DNA of 64,000 nucleotides from Paenibacillus castaneae (GTDB taxonomy: Bacteria; Bacillota; Bacilli; Paenibacillales; Paenibacillaceae). The stretch's first letter is position 1; the number at the start of each line of letters is the position of its first letter. The notes under the pieces are model-generated. The model searched no databases. It was not told the DNA's origin and saw only the letters and a list, made by a program, of their open reading frames with translations. This document shows, in pieces, positions 18,154 through 25,856 of the stretch. The translations under genes were made by a program, and so were the position numbers. The stretch is taken from the NCBI RefSeq assembly GCF_002884445.1, contig NZ_KZ614144.1, forward strand, positions 5,412,712 to 5,476,711. Reading direction: 5' to 3'.

Positions 18154-18405
18154 GTGTCCGAAGAACAAAACGTACAAGACAAAATTATTAAAAAAGCTTG
18201 GGAAGATGCTGAATTCAAGAAACAGCTTCTAGCAAATCCTAAAGCAGCCGTCAAAGAAGCTTTTGGCATCGAAGTACCTGACACAATTGAAGTAGAAGTA
18301 GTAGAAGAATCAGCCAATAAATTTTACTTTGTACTTCCACAACAACCTTCTAAACTTAAAGTTACTGATGAATCTGAAGTGCTTATTCCTAGGTGGACAC
18401 CTTAA
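18154..18405 (+). CDS. NHLP-leader RiPP-like peptide precursor with C-terminal Trp
   Basis: An 83-residue acidic peptide. Residues 14-42 (K-A-W-E-D-A-E-F-K-K-Q-L-L-A-N-P-K-A) and the following G-I-E-V-P...V-E-E-S...F-Y-F-V-L-P match the nitrile-hydratase-alpha-like leader (NHLP) of RiPP precursors. The tail after F-V-L-P is about 21 residues and Cys-free, ending I-P-R-W-T-P with Trp81 third from the end, as in several ComX pheromones. The GTG start is preceded by GGAGG. No cyclodehydratase, lanthionine synthetase, radical-SAM enzyme or export ABC gene is near. The only nearby candidate modifier is the isoprenoid enzyme just upstream. Confidence 0.8.
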   Translation: MSEEQNVQDKIIKKAWEDAEFKKQLLANPKAAVKEAFGIEVPDTIEVEVVEESANKFYFVLPQQPSKLKVTDESEVLIPRWTP

Positions 18406-18410
18406 ATAAA

Positions 18411-18447
18411 ATAAAGCCGACTTACTTTTCAGTAAGCCGGTTTTTAT
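18411..18447. terminator. Bidirectional terminator between peptide and kinase genes
   Basis: GCCG-A-CTTACT and AGTAAG-C-CGGT form a stem with a TTTC loop, T-rich on the plus strand and A-rich on the other side. It overlaps the stop codon of the facing kinase gene. Confidence 0.8.
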
Positions 18448-20345
18448 TTTATTTCTATTGGAAACCGAAGGATTGCTTCAGTTCCAATCCCTTTTTGGCT
18501 TTTAAAATGAATAGATCCTTTCATAACTTCAATTATACGAAAAGTAACCATGAGTCCTAATCCCGTACCTTTTGATTTTTTAGAATAATACGGCTCTCCT
18601 AGCCTCTTCAAATCAGATTCATTCATTCCTTCACCATTATCATTAATTTGAATAATGACGTTATTTGATTGTTCATCCTCAAATGCGCGGATATGGATAA
18701 CCCCTTCATTTCCTAAAGCCTCAATACTATTCTTGATTATATTAATAAGTGCTTGTTTAAATTTTGAAGAATTGCCTCGCACATACAGATCAGACCCCAA
18801 ATCCACTTTAATTATCCCGCCTTGCATCGTAGCGAGTGGAACTAGTATTCCTTCAATTTGCTGCAGCTCCTCGCCTATATTAAGCAAAGTCGTATTTTCA
18901 AGTTGAGGCTTTGCAAAAGTTAAAAAATCAGTAATAATCTCTGAGGCTCGATCTAGCTCATCAATAGCTAGGATCATATAGGTTTTGTCTTTGTCATTAT
19001 TCGCTTTTTCTCCAAGAAGTTGAAGAAAACCTCTTGTCACTTGCAATGGATTACGCACCTCATGTGCAACCGACGCTGCAAGTTGACTGATAATTTCCAT
19101 CTTTTCAGATCTTTGGAGCTCATTGTTGAATACTTCCATTTGTTTTGAGTATTTAACAACTTGCTCATAGTTTTGAAGATTGCGACTTACAAGTATGATA
19201 ACTAATGATCCTATAAAGAATAGTATCCCCCACTTCCAGTAAAACATTGAATACTGCCTATTTTTAATAAGAAACCATATAATCTCCAAAACAGCTAATA
19301 AGGCAAACAAACCAAAACCCGTTGTTAAAATAATTGCTTCTCTATTTTTTTCCTTGCAATATATGATGAGTAGAACAATTAGAATTACGGTACTAATTAC
19401 AGTTATCCCCATAAAAATAAGCGCGCCATAAAATGAATACCAATCACCTATATCCTTTGATAAAAAACTAACTAAAAAGAAAAGTATATTAATTATGGCA
19501 AAAACTACTTGTACATTTTTAAAACGATATATAAGATGATGTGGCCCTTTACCGAAAACTCTTTCAAAAAAGAAATAAATAGATGGCATTAACAAAGTTG
19601 AAGCAATATCAAATGTATGATAAGAAACAAAAGCTAACTCAGGATATATATTAATTACGAAGGGGGAATATGTTAATATTATCAGCCCAATAGTTAAGAT
19701 AATAAGACTCAAAGAGTTTCCAGCGGTTAAATAAGACTTTTTAATGAACTGTAAACATAAAAGCATTCCTGTTGCAATAAAAACAAGTGATGCACCCAAA
19801 ATTACATCTAATAACCCGTTCGACATATAGTTCTTTGTTAGATTTTGATATTCGCCTACTGCCATTGAGCCTTTTAATCCAAACGTATTCCAATTTGAAT
19901 CTAATTTAATATACACCATTTCATAAGATTCATTGAGGGATAAGGGGAATATGATTTCACTATTTACCGGAATGTTCCAACTGGAATTGTGAACGATCTT
20001 CTTATTAATATATATAGTTAAATCTGATGATGATAATTCACTTATTAATAAAGCAGGCCTTGCAAAATTAAATTCAGGAATACGAAATTTGATCCAAGCG
20101 GATTGAATTCCAGCAGGTTTAACAGGCAAACCATCACCGGAAGATAATGAAAACCAATCATTATTTTTATCCTGAGACATTGCATCCTCTATCGTGCTAT
20201 TCAGATTATTTTCCCACATCATTTCCCACTCAGAGATCTTAATTTCCGGAGAATCCGACAAGGCAAACGCTGGAGCAGCTAGGATGGGGAATATGATCAT
20301 GAATGAAAATACGAGGGCAATTACAAATCTATGTAGAGCTTTCAT
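18444..20345 (-). CDS. Membrane histidine kinase, 7TM-DISM sensor with sporulation-kinase-like core
   Basis: 633 residues. Signal peptide (1-28), extracytoplasmic jelly-roll-like domain (about 30-175) and about seven transmembrane helices (180-395) resemble 7TMR-DISM receptors. The kinase core has the H-box S-V-A-H-E-V-R-N-P-L-Q with phospho-acceptor His428, an N-box near N536, D-N-G-E-G-M (569-574) and G-T-G-L-G-L (593-598). The H-E-V-R-N-P-L context is typical of KinA-E-type phosphorelay kinases. No response regulator is adjacent. It is visibly more A+T-rich than its neighbours. The ATG at 20345 follows GAGGTG. It converges on the peptide gene, so it is a candidate receptor. Confidence 0.88.
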   Translation of the reverse strand: MKALHRFVIALVFSFMIIFPILAAPAFALSDSPEIKISEWEMMWENNLNSTIEDAMSQDKNNDWFSLSSGDGLPVKPAGIQSAWIKFRIPEFNFARPALLISELSSSDLTIYINKKIVHNSSWNIPVNSEIIFPLSLNESYEMVYIKLDSNWNTFGLKGSMAVGEYQNLTKNYMSNGLLDVILGASLVFIATGMLLCLQFIKKSYLTAGNSLSLIILTIGLIILTYSPFVINIYPELAFVSYHTFDIASTLLMPSIYFFFERVFGKGPHHLIYRFKNVQVVFAIINILFFLVSFLSKDIGDWYSFYGALIFMGITVISTVILIVLLIIYCKEKNREAIILTTGFGLFALLAVLEIIWFLIKNRQYSMFYWKWGILFFIGSLVIILVSRNLQNYEQVVKYSKQMEVFNNELQRSEKMEIISQLAASVAHEVRNPLQVTRGFLQLLGEKANNDKDKTYMILAIDELDRASEIITDFLTFAKPQLENTTLLNIGEELQQIEGILVPLATMQGGIIKVDLGSDLYVRGNSSKFKQALINIIKNSIEALGNEGVIHIRAFEDEQSNNVIIQINDNGEGMNESDLKRLGEPYYSKKSKGTGLGLMVTFRIIEVMKGSIHFKSQKGIGTEAILRFPIEIK

Positions 20346-20388
20346 ACAACACCTCAAACGTCTAATAAAATCTTATGTAAGCCTGTAT

Positions 20389-20405
20389 TTCGACAATCTT
20401 CGATA
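20389..20405 (-). promoter_or_regulatory. Tandem Spo0A-box-like heptamers upstream of the kinase gene
   Basis: TTCGACA (20389-20395, perfect 0A box) and TTCGATA (20399-20405, one mismatch) lie ten bases apart, 44-60 bases before the kinase start codon. The same pair of heptamer variants occurs at the peptide promoter. Confidence 0.45.
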
Positions 20406-20529
20406 AATTTCCTGCTAAGTTTTCCCTGTTTACATAAATAAATTACAAATTATTCTTTTTGTATCGCTAGTTGAATCGATGAGTCGATTATACCAATTAA
20501 ACGAGATCGTTGTTTGTTTTCTTTTTAAC

Positions 20530-20580
20530 AAGAAAATAGGATTGCTCACAGGTCCATATGACCCGAGAACAATCCTCTAT
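20530..20580 (-). terminator. Rho-independent terminator of the hydrolase gene
   Basis: AGGATTG (20538-20544) pairs with CAATCCT (20570-20576), with further inner pairing of GGTC and GACC. On the minus strand the stem is followed by ATTTTCTTG. Confidence 0.65.
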
Positions 20581-20584
20581 TCAT

Positions 20585-21358
20585 TCACTTTATCCCTATC
20601 ATCCAGCCCAGCAGCTCTGCGCTTACCTGCTCCAACTGCTCCTCAGGGGACAAAGCAGCAGGCTTATCGCCTTTCTGAGCTCCATACGAACCGAACTGGG
20701 CATGATTTCCGCCTTCAATTTTCACATACTCGGTATGACTTGGCATGAATTGCTTCCCTTTGCCCCAATTCTCCCAGTTAAGCACGCCATCGTTGGATGC
20801 TGTTATTTGCAGAACAGAAAGATCCGAGTCGGCAAGGTTTCCTGCTTTGTCGGCATAAGCTCTAAGGAAAAATACGCCATTCAATTGATCCGTATGCTCC
20901 GCAGCATAGCGAGAAGCAAATACACCCCCGAGTGAATGTCCTCCAATAACAAAGCTTTCATTAAGATGCTCAGAGATGAAAGTATCCGCGCGATTCTGAC
21001 CCGTGAACGCAAGATGAAGCGGCATGCTCGCAATATAGACACGATGGCCTGCTTCCGCTAGATTCCGCGCAATCGGCGCATAGCTTGCCGGCTCTACAAG
21101 GCCTCCTGGATAAAATATAACGTTCGGTTGCTGGATTGCTGCAGGCTCGAAGCGAAATCCATCTTTCTGGATGCTTACCGCGACCAACTCATCACTTTTC
21201 AGTGCAGCTTCCGCCTCTGGTGAGGGTGAATAGATCATAAATGGATAAGCAATGATTAGAATGATAACAAGTGCGAACAGAATAGCTGCTGCCCAAATGA
21301 GCAGCTTTGTGGATCGTTTCCTTTTCGGCCCCGGTATTGACATAGAATTCCCGCTCAC
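20585..21358 (-). CDS. Membrane-anchored alpha/beta hydrolase
   Basis: 257 residues with a basic N-terminus and one transmembrane anchor (about 18-42), so the catalytic domain faces outside. F-V-I-G-G-H-S-L-G-G-V gives the Ser nucleophile, I-T-A-S-N-D-G-V the likely Asp region and I-E-G-G-N-H-A-Q-F-G the His. V-I-F-Y-P-G-G-L-V is the oxyanion strand. This resembles PF12695-type hydrolases. The GTG start at 21358 has AGGGGGG closely upstream; the ATG at 21343 is an alternative. No functional link to the neighbouring kinase is evident. Confidence 0.8.
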   Translation of the reverse strand: MSGNSMSIPGPKRKRSTKLLIWAAAILFALVIILIIAYPFMIYSPSPEAEAALKSDELVAVSIQKDGFRFEPAAIQQPNVIFYPGGLVEPASYAPIARNLAEAGHRVYIASMPLHLAFTGQNRADTFISEHLNESFVIGGHSLGGVFASRYAAEHTDQLNGVFFLRAYADKAGNLADSDLSVLQITASNDGVLNWENWGKGKQFMPSHTEYVKIEGGNHAQFGSYGAQKGDKPAALSPEEQLEQVSAELLGWMIGIK

Positions 21359-21425
21359 GCCATCCCCCCTCTAAATCATTATATCCCCTTGAACTTATTG
21401 CAGCCCTATAGCTTAACCATTGTTT

Positions 21426-22556
21426 TTAAAAAGCTTCTTTACGCTTCATTGTATGATAGAGCAAATACACACTTACTGCTGATAATGCAATTGTAACGCT
21501 TATTGCCACAGAAGGATAAGATACTGGAAGTCCGAAGAAATTAATGGTTTGAAAGGTTATAAAAAGCTCCTCTACTCTCATTACATCCGTGAAGCTGAAC
21601 TCCAGCAGTTTATTCAGCCAAGGCAGCGGCAGATCGAATATGCTGCGGACTGCAATAGGCATTGCAAATATAAATCCTGAAATAAGAAAGGATAACAGCG
21701 TATGCCGACAAAGAGCAGAGATTAACAGTACAATTAATCCAAGTCCAAGCGCACCTAATAGGTGCATGCCAATTTGAACCATAATATAAGTTCCTAAATT
21801 ATAACCGTAAGGGGAGACACGGTATTTGAACACCTCCTGCAACGGTGTCTGCCAGCCTCCTCCGCCGTATACGCTAATCCGAAATATGAAATTATAGAGT
21901 ACCCATGCCCCCACAATGGAAATCACATATATAATAGAAGCGATTATTTTTGCAGTAACGACCTGCTTCCGTCCATATTTCGAGCTTAATTGAAACTGAT
22001 CCATTCCTGTCGCATATTCATTCGAAAAAATAGAGGATAATCCAATCAATATCAAAACTCCGCTTATAAGCGTGGCAAAGGTATTGACGAAATCAATCAT
22101 CTCCGCTGGCGCCCGATTATAATACATTTTATCAATCTTGTAATCTTCGAGCATACGCAGCGTAGTTGACGTCTTCCTCAGCTCGTAACCCTTCTCTCCA
22201 TTCTCCTTCATCGCGTTTAGCTGCTCCGTTACTGACGCTACGCTCTCCTGTCTCTGCACCTCTAGCCGATAAAGCACACTCAGCTTCTCATATACGCCGC
22301 TCATCGCCCGCTCCTCTTCTGTTAACGGGGTGCCCTCCGATTCCCATTTTTTCATCAATGCAGAGTTAGCAGCCACAGCCTGTTCATATTTGTCCGCTGT
22401 AACCTCGCCCTCCCACTCTTTATAGTAAGAGGACCTGTTGGATGCAGATTGACTGTTCAAGCTTAGTGTAATAAGACCGAGAAGTAGAATAATGGCGATA
22501 TAAATACTTTTTTGACGATATATTTTGTATAGCTCGAATGACAGCAATGATTTCAT
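21426..22556 (-). CDS. ABC-2 type permease
   Basis: 376 residues. One N-terminal transmembrane helix (about 17-33), a large extracytoplasmic loop rich in charged helices (about 40-150), then about five more helices. This is the layout of NatB/LtrA-like exporter subunits. The start codon overlaps the end of the ATPase gene by four bases (ATGA-type junction), so the two should be translationally coupled. It is the last gene of the ECF sigma operon; the cargo is unknown, possibly an antimicrobial peptide or lipid. Confidence 0.85.
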   Translation of the reverse strand: MKSLLSFELYKIYRQKSIYIAIILLLGLITLSLNSQSASNRSSYYKEWEGEVTADKYEQAVAANSALMKKWESEGTPLTEEERAMSGVYEKLSVLYRLEVQRQESVASVTEQLNAMKENGEKGYELRKTSTTLRMLEDYKIDKMYYNRAPAEMIDFVNTFATLISGVLILIGLSSIFSNEYATGMDQFQLSSKYGRKQVVTAKIIASIIYVISIVGAWVLYNFIFRISVYGGGGWQTPLQEVFKYRVSPYGYNLGTYIMVQIGMHLLGALGLGLIVLLISALCRHTLLSFLISGFIFAMPIAVRSIFDLPLPWLNKLLEFSFTDVMRVEELFITFQTINFFGLPVSYPSVAISVTIALSAVSVYLLYHTMKRKEAF

Positions 22557-23428
22557 TTCTCTGCCTCCTCGTCAAAATAGTACAAGTATAAATCCTCGAG
22601 GTTGGGTTGTACCGCTTCCGCTCGTGGATCGGGTTTGTAATCAGACAACATACGAACCATAATGGATTCCCCATGGTTAATGAGGCTGCTAACCTTATGC
22701 CTTGCCTGTAGCGTGCTTATCTCTTCCGGCCGAACAAGAATCGTCCACACCTTATTCGTTAATCCCTCCAGCAGCTGCTGCGGCTGCGCCTTCTGAATAA
22801 GCATTCCTCGCTTCATAATAAGCAGCTCCTTCGCTAAATACTCAATGTCGGAGACGATATGAGTCGATAGCAGAACAATGCGTTCACTTGATATGGATGA
22901 AAGCAAATTACGGAAGCGAATACGTTCTTTCGGATCAAGCCCCGCCGTTGGTTCATCCACAATAATGATTTTGGGATCGTTCAGGAGCGCCTGCGCAATT
23001 CCGACTCGCTGCTTCATACCGCCGGAGAGCTTGCCGACCTTCGTCCTCTTCTCCTCGGTTAGATGAACGATTTGAAGCAGCTCCTCTACCTTTGCCTCAG
23101 CTTTCTTCTTTTCGATCCCTTTGAGCGATGCGATATAGAGAAGAAATTTAACAACGGTGAAATTTTTATACAATCCCATCTGCTGCGGTAAATAACCAAG
23201 CAAATCGCGATACCGCTCGTTCATGAGCCCAATATCTTCACCGTCGCAGAGCACCCTGCCCGAGCTCGGTCTGGATACAGCTGCCAGAATACGCATAAGC
23301 GTTGTTTTGCCCGAGCCATTAGCGCCAAGAAATCCATAAACACCTTCTGTTAATTCACAAGTGATGCTCTCTAGCGCTCTTTTATGACCAAACTGCTTAC
23401 TGACTCTTTCAATGGATAATTTCAACAT
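22553..23428 (-). CDS. ABC transporter ATP-binding protein
   Basis: 291 residues. Walker A G-A-N-G-S-G-K-T-T, Q-loop L-P-Q-Q-M-G, ABC signature L-S-G-G-M-K-Q-R, Walker B I-I-I-V-D-E-P-T and H-loop S-T-H-I-V are all intact, with a BcrA/NatA-like C-terminal extension. The ATG at 23428 sits behind GAAGAGGTG; the GTG at 23434 is inside that site. It overlaps the upstream membrane-protein gene by 20 bases. Confidence 0.95.
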   Translation of the reverse strand: MLKLSIERVSKQFGHKRALESITCELTEGVYGFLGANGSGKTTLMRILAAVSRPSSGRVLCDGEDIGLMNERYRDLLGYLPQQMGLYKNFTVVKFLLYIASLKGIEKKKAEAKVEELLQIVHLTEEKRTKVGKLSGGMKQRVGIAQALLNDPKIIIVDEPTAGLDPKERIRFRNLLSSISSERIVLLSTHIVSDIEYLAKELLIMKRGMLIQKAQPQQLLEGLTNKVWTILVRPEEISTLQARHKVSSLINHGESIMVRMLSDYKPDPRAEAVQPNLEDLYLYYFDEEAEK

Positions 23429-24203
23429 AATCACCTCTTCTTAACCGTTTAGCTTGATAAATGAAAAATAGAGTGGCAAGCGTCGAAGCCACAGCGCATA
23501 GTGTTAATTGAAAATCGTTTGTTTTCCCCGTAAATTCACTGTCATTCGTAATGACAGATGCGATACCGATCCAAATCGTTAAAGTAATCGGCATCGAAAC
23601 CATGCTTCGCACATGATTGGCTACTGCTAATCCAATGGAGGATGCTACAAGAAAGGGAGTTACCCAATACATAATAATTTTTGTAAAAAGAAGCGGTTCA
23701 CCAAACGAACAAAAAACAGCTAGAAGCATCATGCTTAGCAGCAGATTGTAGCTCCCTACGACCAGCATTTTAAACAGCATCAGCTGCTGCGCGGAATACT
23801 TGCAGGACATCTCCAGCTCCAGCAAGCCCTCGTCACGTCCCCTGAAAACCTCCAGCAAGCCTAGTAAAAATGGCACCGGGGAAAGCAAAAGCATAATGAA
23901 GTACGGATCAGCATCCCACATACCCCAAGCAAGCAAACCAAAACCAAAGAAAATCGCGTTCAACAGCCAAAAGCCTGGACGGATATGAAGTCTTTGTAAC
24001 ATAGCTCGGTTAAAAGGTAATACTAGCGCTCGGCTTTCTTCAGGAGGTTTCACATATGGCCTTAACGTATCAATCGTCTGCATGATGGCGTCTTCACTCG
24101 GATATTCAACCGTAAACTCCTTGAATAATAAACGCAGCTCCTGATCGAGATCATCGAGCTCTTCGGATTCTGTTATTCCCTTATTGATTGTGTTTTTGCT
24201 CAT
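23409..24203 (-). CDS. Membrane protein of the ECF sigma/ABC operon, possible anti-sigma or exporter subunit
   Basis: 264 residues. A cytosolic acidic N-terminus of about 80 residues (E-E-L-D-D-L-D-Q-E-L-R-L-L-F-K) is followed by about six hydrophobic helices. Lying directly after the sigma gene with a 23-base overlap, it could sequester the sigma factor through its N-terminus. The membrane part could instead be a second ABC-2 permease half. No zinc anti-sigma H-x3-C-x2-C motif is present. The ATG at 24203 is seven bases from GGGAGG. Confidence 0.6.
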   Translation of the reverse strand: MSKNTINKGITESEELDDLDQELRLLFKEFTVEYPSEDAIMQTIDTLRPYVKPPEESRALVLPFNRAMLQRLHIRPGFWLLNAIFFGFGLLAWGMWDADPYFIMLLLSPVPFLLGLLEVFRGRDEGLLELEMSCKYSAQQLMLFKMLVVGSYNLLLSMMLLAVFCSFGEPLLFTKIIMYWVTPFLVASSIGLAVANHVRSMVSMPITLTIWIGIASVITNDSEFTGKTNDFQLTLCAVASTLATLFFIYQAKRLRRGDYVEIIH

Positions 24204-24747
24204 GTTCATCCCTCCCAAGCATTTTCCTCAGCTTGTCCAGCCCTTGTCGCAGTCGTGCCTTTACCGTATTCTCATTCGTGCTTGTAATCGCAGCGATTTC
24301 CTTGATCTTCATATCATGATAATACTTCAGCAGAATGGCTTCGCTCTGTATATCTGGCAGGTCCTTGACCGCCTGCTTAAGCAGCTTTCTTGATTCATTT
24401 CTCTCGAATATATACGAGACTGACTCTTCCTGCTTCAAATCCAGATGCTCCTCATACTCTGACGATGCGGCAGCTTGGCGATAGGCAGCAGACCTGTAAT
24501 AATCTCGGCTGCAATTGATCGCAATCGTAAATAACCAACTGCTGAAGGAGCCTTTGCTTTTGTAGGAAGGAAGTTTCTGAACCAGCTTAATAAATACATC
24601 CTGCGTAAGATCATATGCCGTATGCGCGCTGCTCGTTTTGCGATATAAATAAGCATAAATCTGCTTGTAGTAGCGCTTAACGAGCACCTCCATAGCAGCT
24701 TGGCTCCCCTTCTGAATTTCCTGTATTAATTGTTCATCAGTCGGCAA
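24181..24747 (-). CDS. ECF-family RNA polymerase sigma factor
   Basis: 188 residues. Region 2 has Y-D-L-T-Q-D-V-F-I-K-L and S-F-S-S-W-L-F-T-I-A-I-N; region 4 has the helix-turn-helix M-K-I-K-E-I-A-A-I-T-S-T-N-E-N-T-V-K-A-R-L. The likely start is TTG at 24747, five bases after AGGTGA. A GTG at 24756 lies inside that site. First gene of a four-gene operon ending in an ABC exporter. Confidence 0.92.
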   Translation of the reverse strand: MPTDEQLIQEIQKGSQAAMEVLVKRYYKQIYAYLYRKTSSAHTAYDLTQDVFIKLVQKLPSYKSKGSFSSWLFTIAINCSRDYYRSAAYRQAAASSEYEEHLDLKQEESVSYIFERNESRKLLKQAVKDLPDIQSEAILLKYYHDMKIKEIAAITSTNENTVKARLRQGLDKLRKMLGRDEHEQKHNQ

Positions 24748-24769
24748 TTTGTTCACCTCGGCAAGTAAA

Positions 24770-24792
24770 ACGATTGTGGGGTCAAAAAAGTT
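24770..24792 (-). promoter_or_regulatory. Candidate ECF-type promoter for the sigma operon
   Basis: On the minus strand ACAACTT (AAC at 24792-24790) and CGTTTT (CGT at 24772-24770) are separated by 17 bases, the usual ECF -35 AAC / -10 CGT geometry. This implies autoregulation by the sigma factor it precedes. Confidence 0.4.
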
Positions 24793-24810
24793 GTAAATTT
24801 TTTATTATCT

Positions 24811-25088
24811 ACTTTTTCCACATTACGTGGAAAAGAACACCCTTCATTGAAGAGCAGTACTACCATCCTATATTACTATAAGGCAGATCGTTTGCTTCAA
24901 ATTGAAATTCACTCCATATCCTATCCGATCTTAGTAAAAAAGAATGCTCCGAGAATGGTTATAAAGAAATTGATGGTGACTTCTGCTTACTGTTCGCATA
25001 CAATAATTTCAGGTGAAGCACACCGCTCTATCCTCGAACTTCGTTCGTGGAGGAGCGGTGTTTTTTATTTCCAAGGGGTGGGGGCAGG
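24811..25088 (+). other. Intergenic leader between sigma operon and nuclease gene
   Basis: Contains an inverted repeat TTTTCCAC-N5-GTGGAAAA (about 24814-24834) and no credible ORF. It then carries a strong intrinsic terminator (25021-25066) directly before the nuclease gene. About 190 bases between the repeat and the terminator could be a leader or small RNA; I recognise no known riboswitch in it. Confidence 0.4.
25021..25066 (+). terminator. Intrinsic terminator immediately upstream of the nuclease gene
   Basis: CACCGCTC (25021-25028) pairs with GAGCGGTG (25053-25060), with an inner CCTC/GGAGG helix, followed by six T residues. No gene precedes it on this strand, so it is either the end of a small RNA or an attenuator for the gene starting 22 bases later. 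Confidence 0.8.
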
Positions 25089-25856
25089 ATGCAGCAGATG
25101 AATGATCAGGAGACGTTGGCAAGTGCGGGTATTGGAGTAACCAGTAAGTTAGATAGGAATGGCAGATCGGGAGTATTCGATAAGGTTTATAGTGATTGGA
25201 TTCTGGAGCATAGCGAGCTGCGGGAGTCTCTCAGTGAACGAAGGCGTCGATTAGTGGAGCGGGATGATCACGGTGAACGATTATTTGCGCTGAGCATATG
25301 GCTTCCGGTTGCTGGCAACTTCGAATTCTTACATCCTGAGTATGAAGTGAATGATTACCGTGACGGAAGCCGCTTCCTAGATTTCGCCTATATTCGTCCA
25401 CCGTTTCGTATTTCTATTGAGATTGATGGTTATGGAACACATCAAAGAAATGCCTCCCGAAGAGTATTCGGAGATGATCGTTTTCGGCAAAACCAGCTTG
25501 TTTTAGACGGATGGACAATCGTGCGTTTCTCCTACGACGACGTTCGGGAGAGGCCACGGCAGTGTCAGCAATTCCTGCAACAGCTGCTAGGTAAACTATA
25601 TGGCCTTGGTCGTACCGATCCACTTGAGCTTCAGCTGCTTGCAAGCGAGCGCGAGCTCATAAGATGGGCATGCCGGAGCGGTCATGCTGCACCCTTCAGT
25701 CCGAAAGAGGCACAGAAGCAGCTAGGAGTAAGCCATTTTACAGCGCATAAGTACTTAAATAAGCTGCTGAAGATGCAATTGATTGAGCAAGCCTCCGGCG
25801 GCCAGCGAATACGCAGCTATCGCCTCACAACGAAAGCGACAGCCTTGCATGTATGA
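25089..25856 (+). CDS. Endonuclease-like (PD-(D/E)xK, DUF559-type) protein with C-terminal winged helix
   Basis: 255 residues. The central part has F-L-D-F-A-Y-I-R-P-P-F-R-I-S-I-E-I-D-G-Y and then H-Q-R...D-D-R-F-R-Q-N-Q-L-V-L-D-G-W-T-I-V-R-F-S-Y-D-D-V. The D...E-x-D-G spacing and D-x-x-R...G-W...R-F pattern match Vsr/DUF559-like nucleases. The last 70 residues (F-S-P-K-E-A-Q-K-Q-L-G-V-S-H-F-T-A-H-K-Y-L-N-K-L) look like a winged helix-turn-helix. Start chosen at ATG 25089 behind a G-rich AAGGGG; ATG 25098 is possible. It lies just before the palindromic repeat array. Function unknown. Confidence 0.7.
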   Translation: MQQMNDQETLASAGIGVTSKLDRNGRSGVFDKVYSDWILEHSELRESLSERRRRLVERDDHGERLFALSIWLPVAGNFEFLHPEYEVNDYRDGSRFLDFAYIRPPFRISIEIDGYGTHQRNASRRVFGDDRFRQNQLVLDGWTIVRFSYDDVRERPRQCQQFLQQLLGKLYGLGRTDPLELQLLASERELIRWACRSGHAAPFSPKEAQKQLGVSHFTAHKYLNKLLKMQLIEQASGGQRIRSYRLTTKATALHV

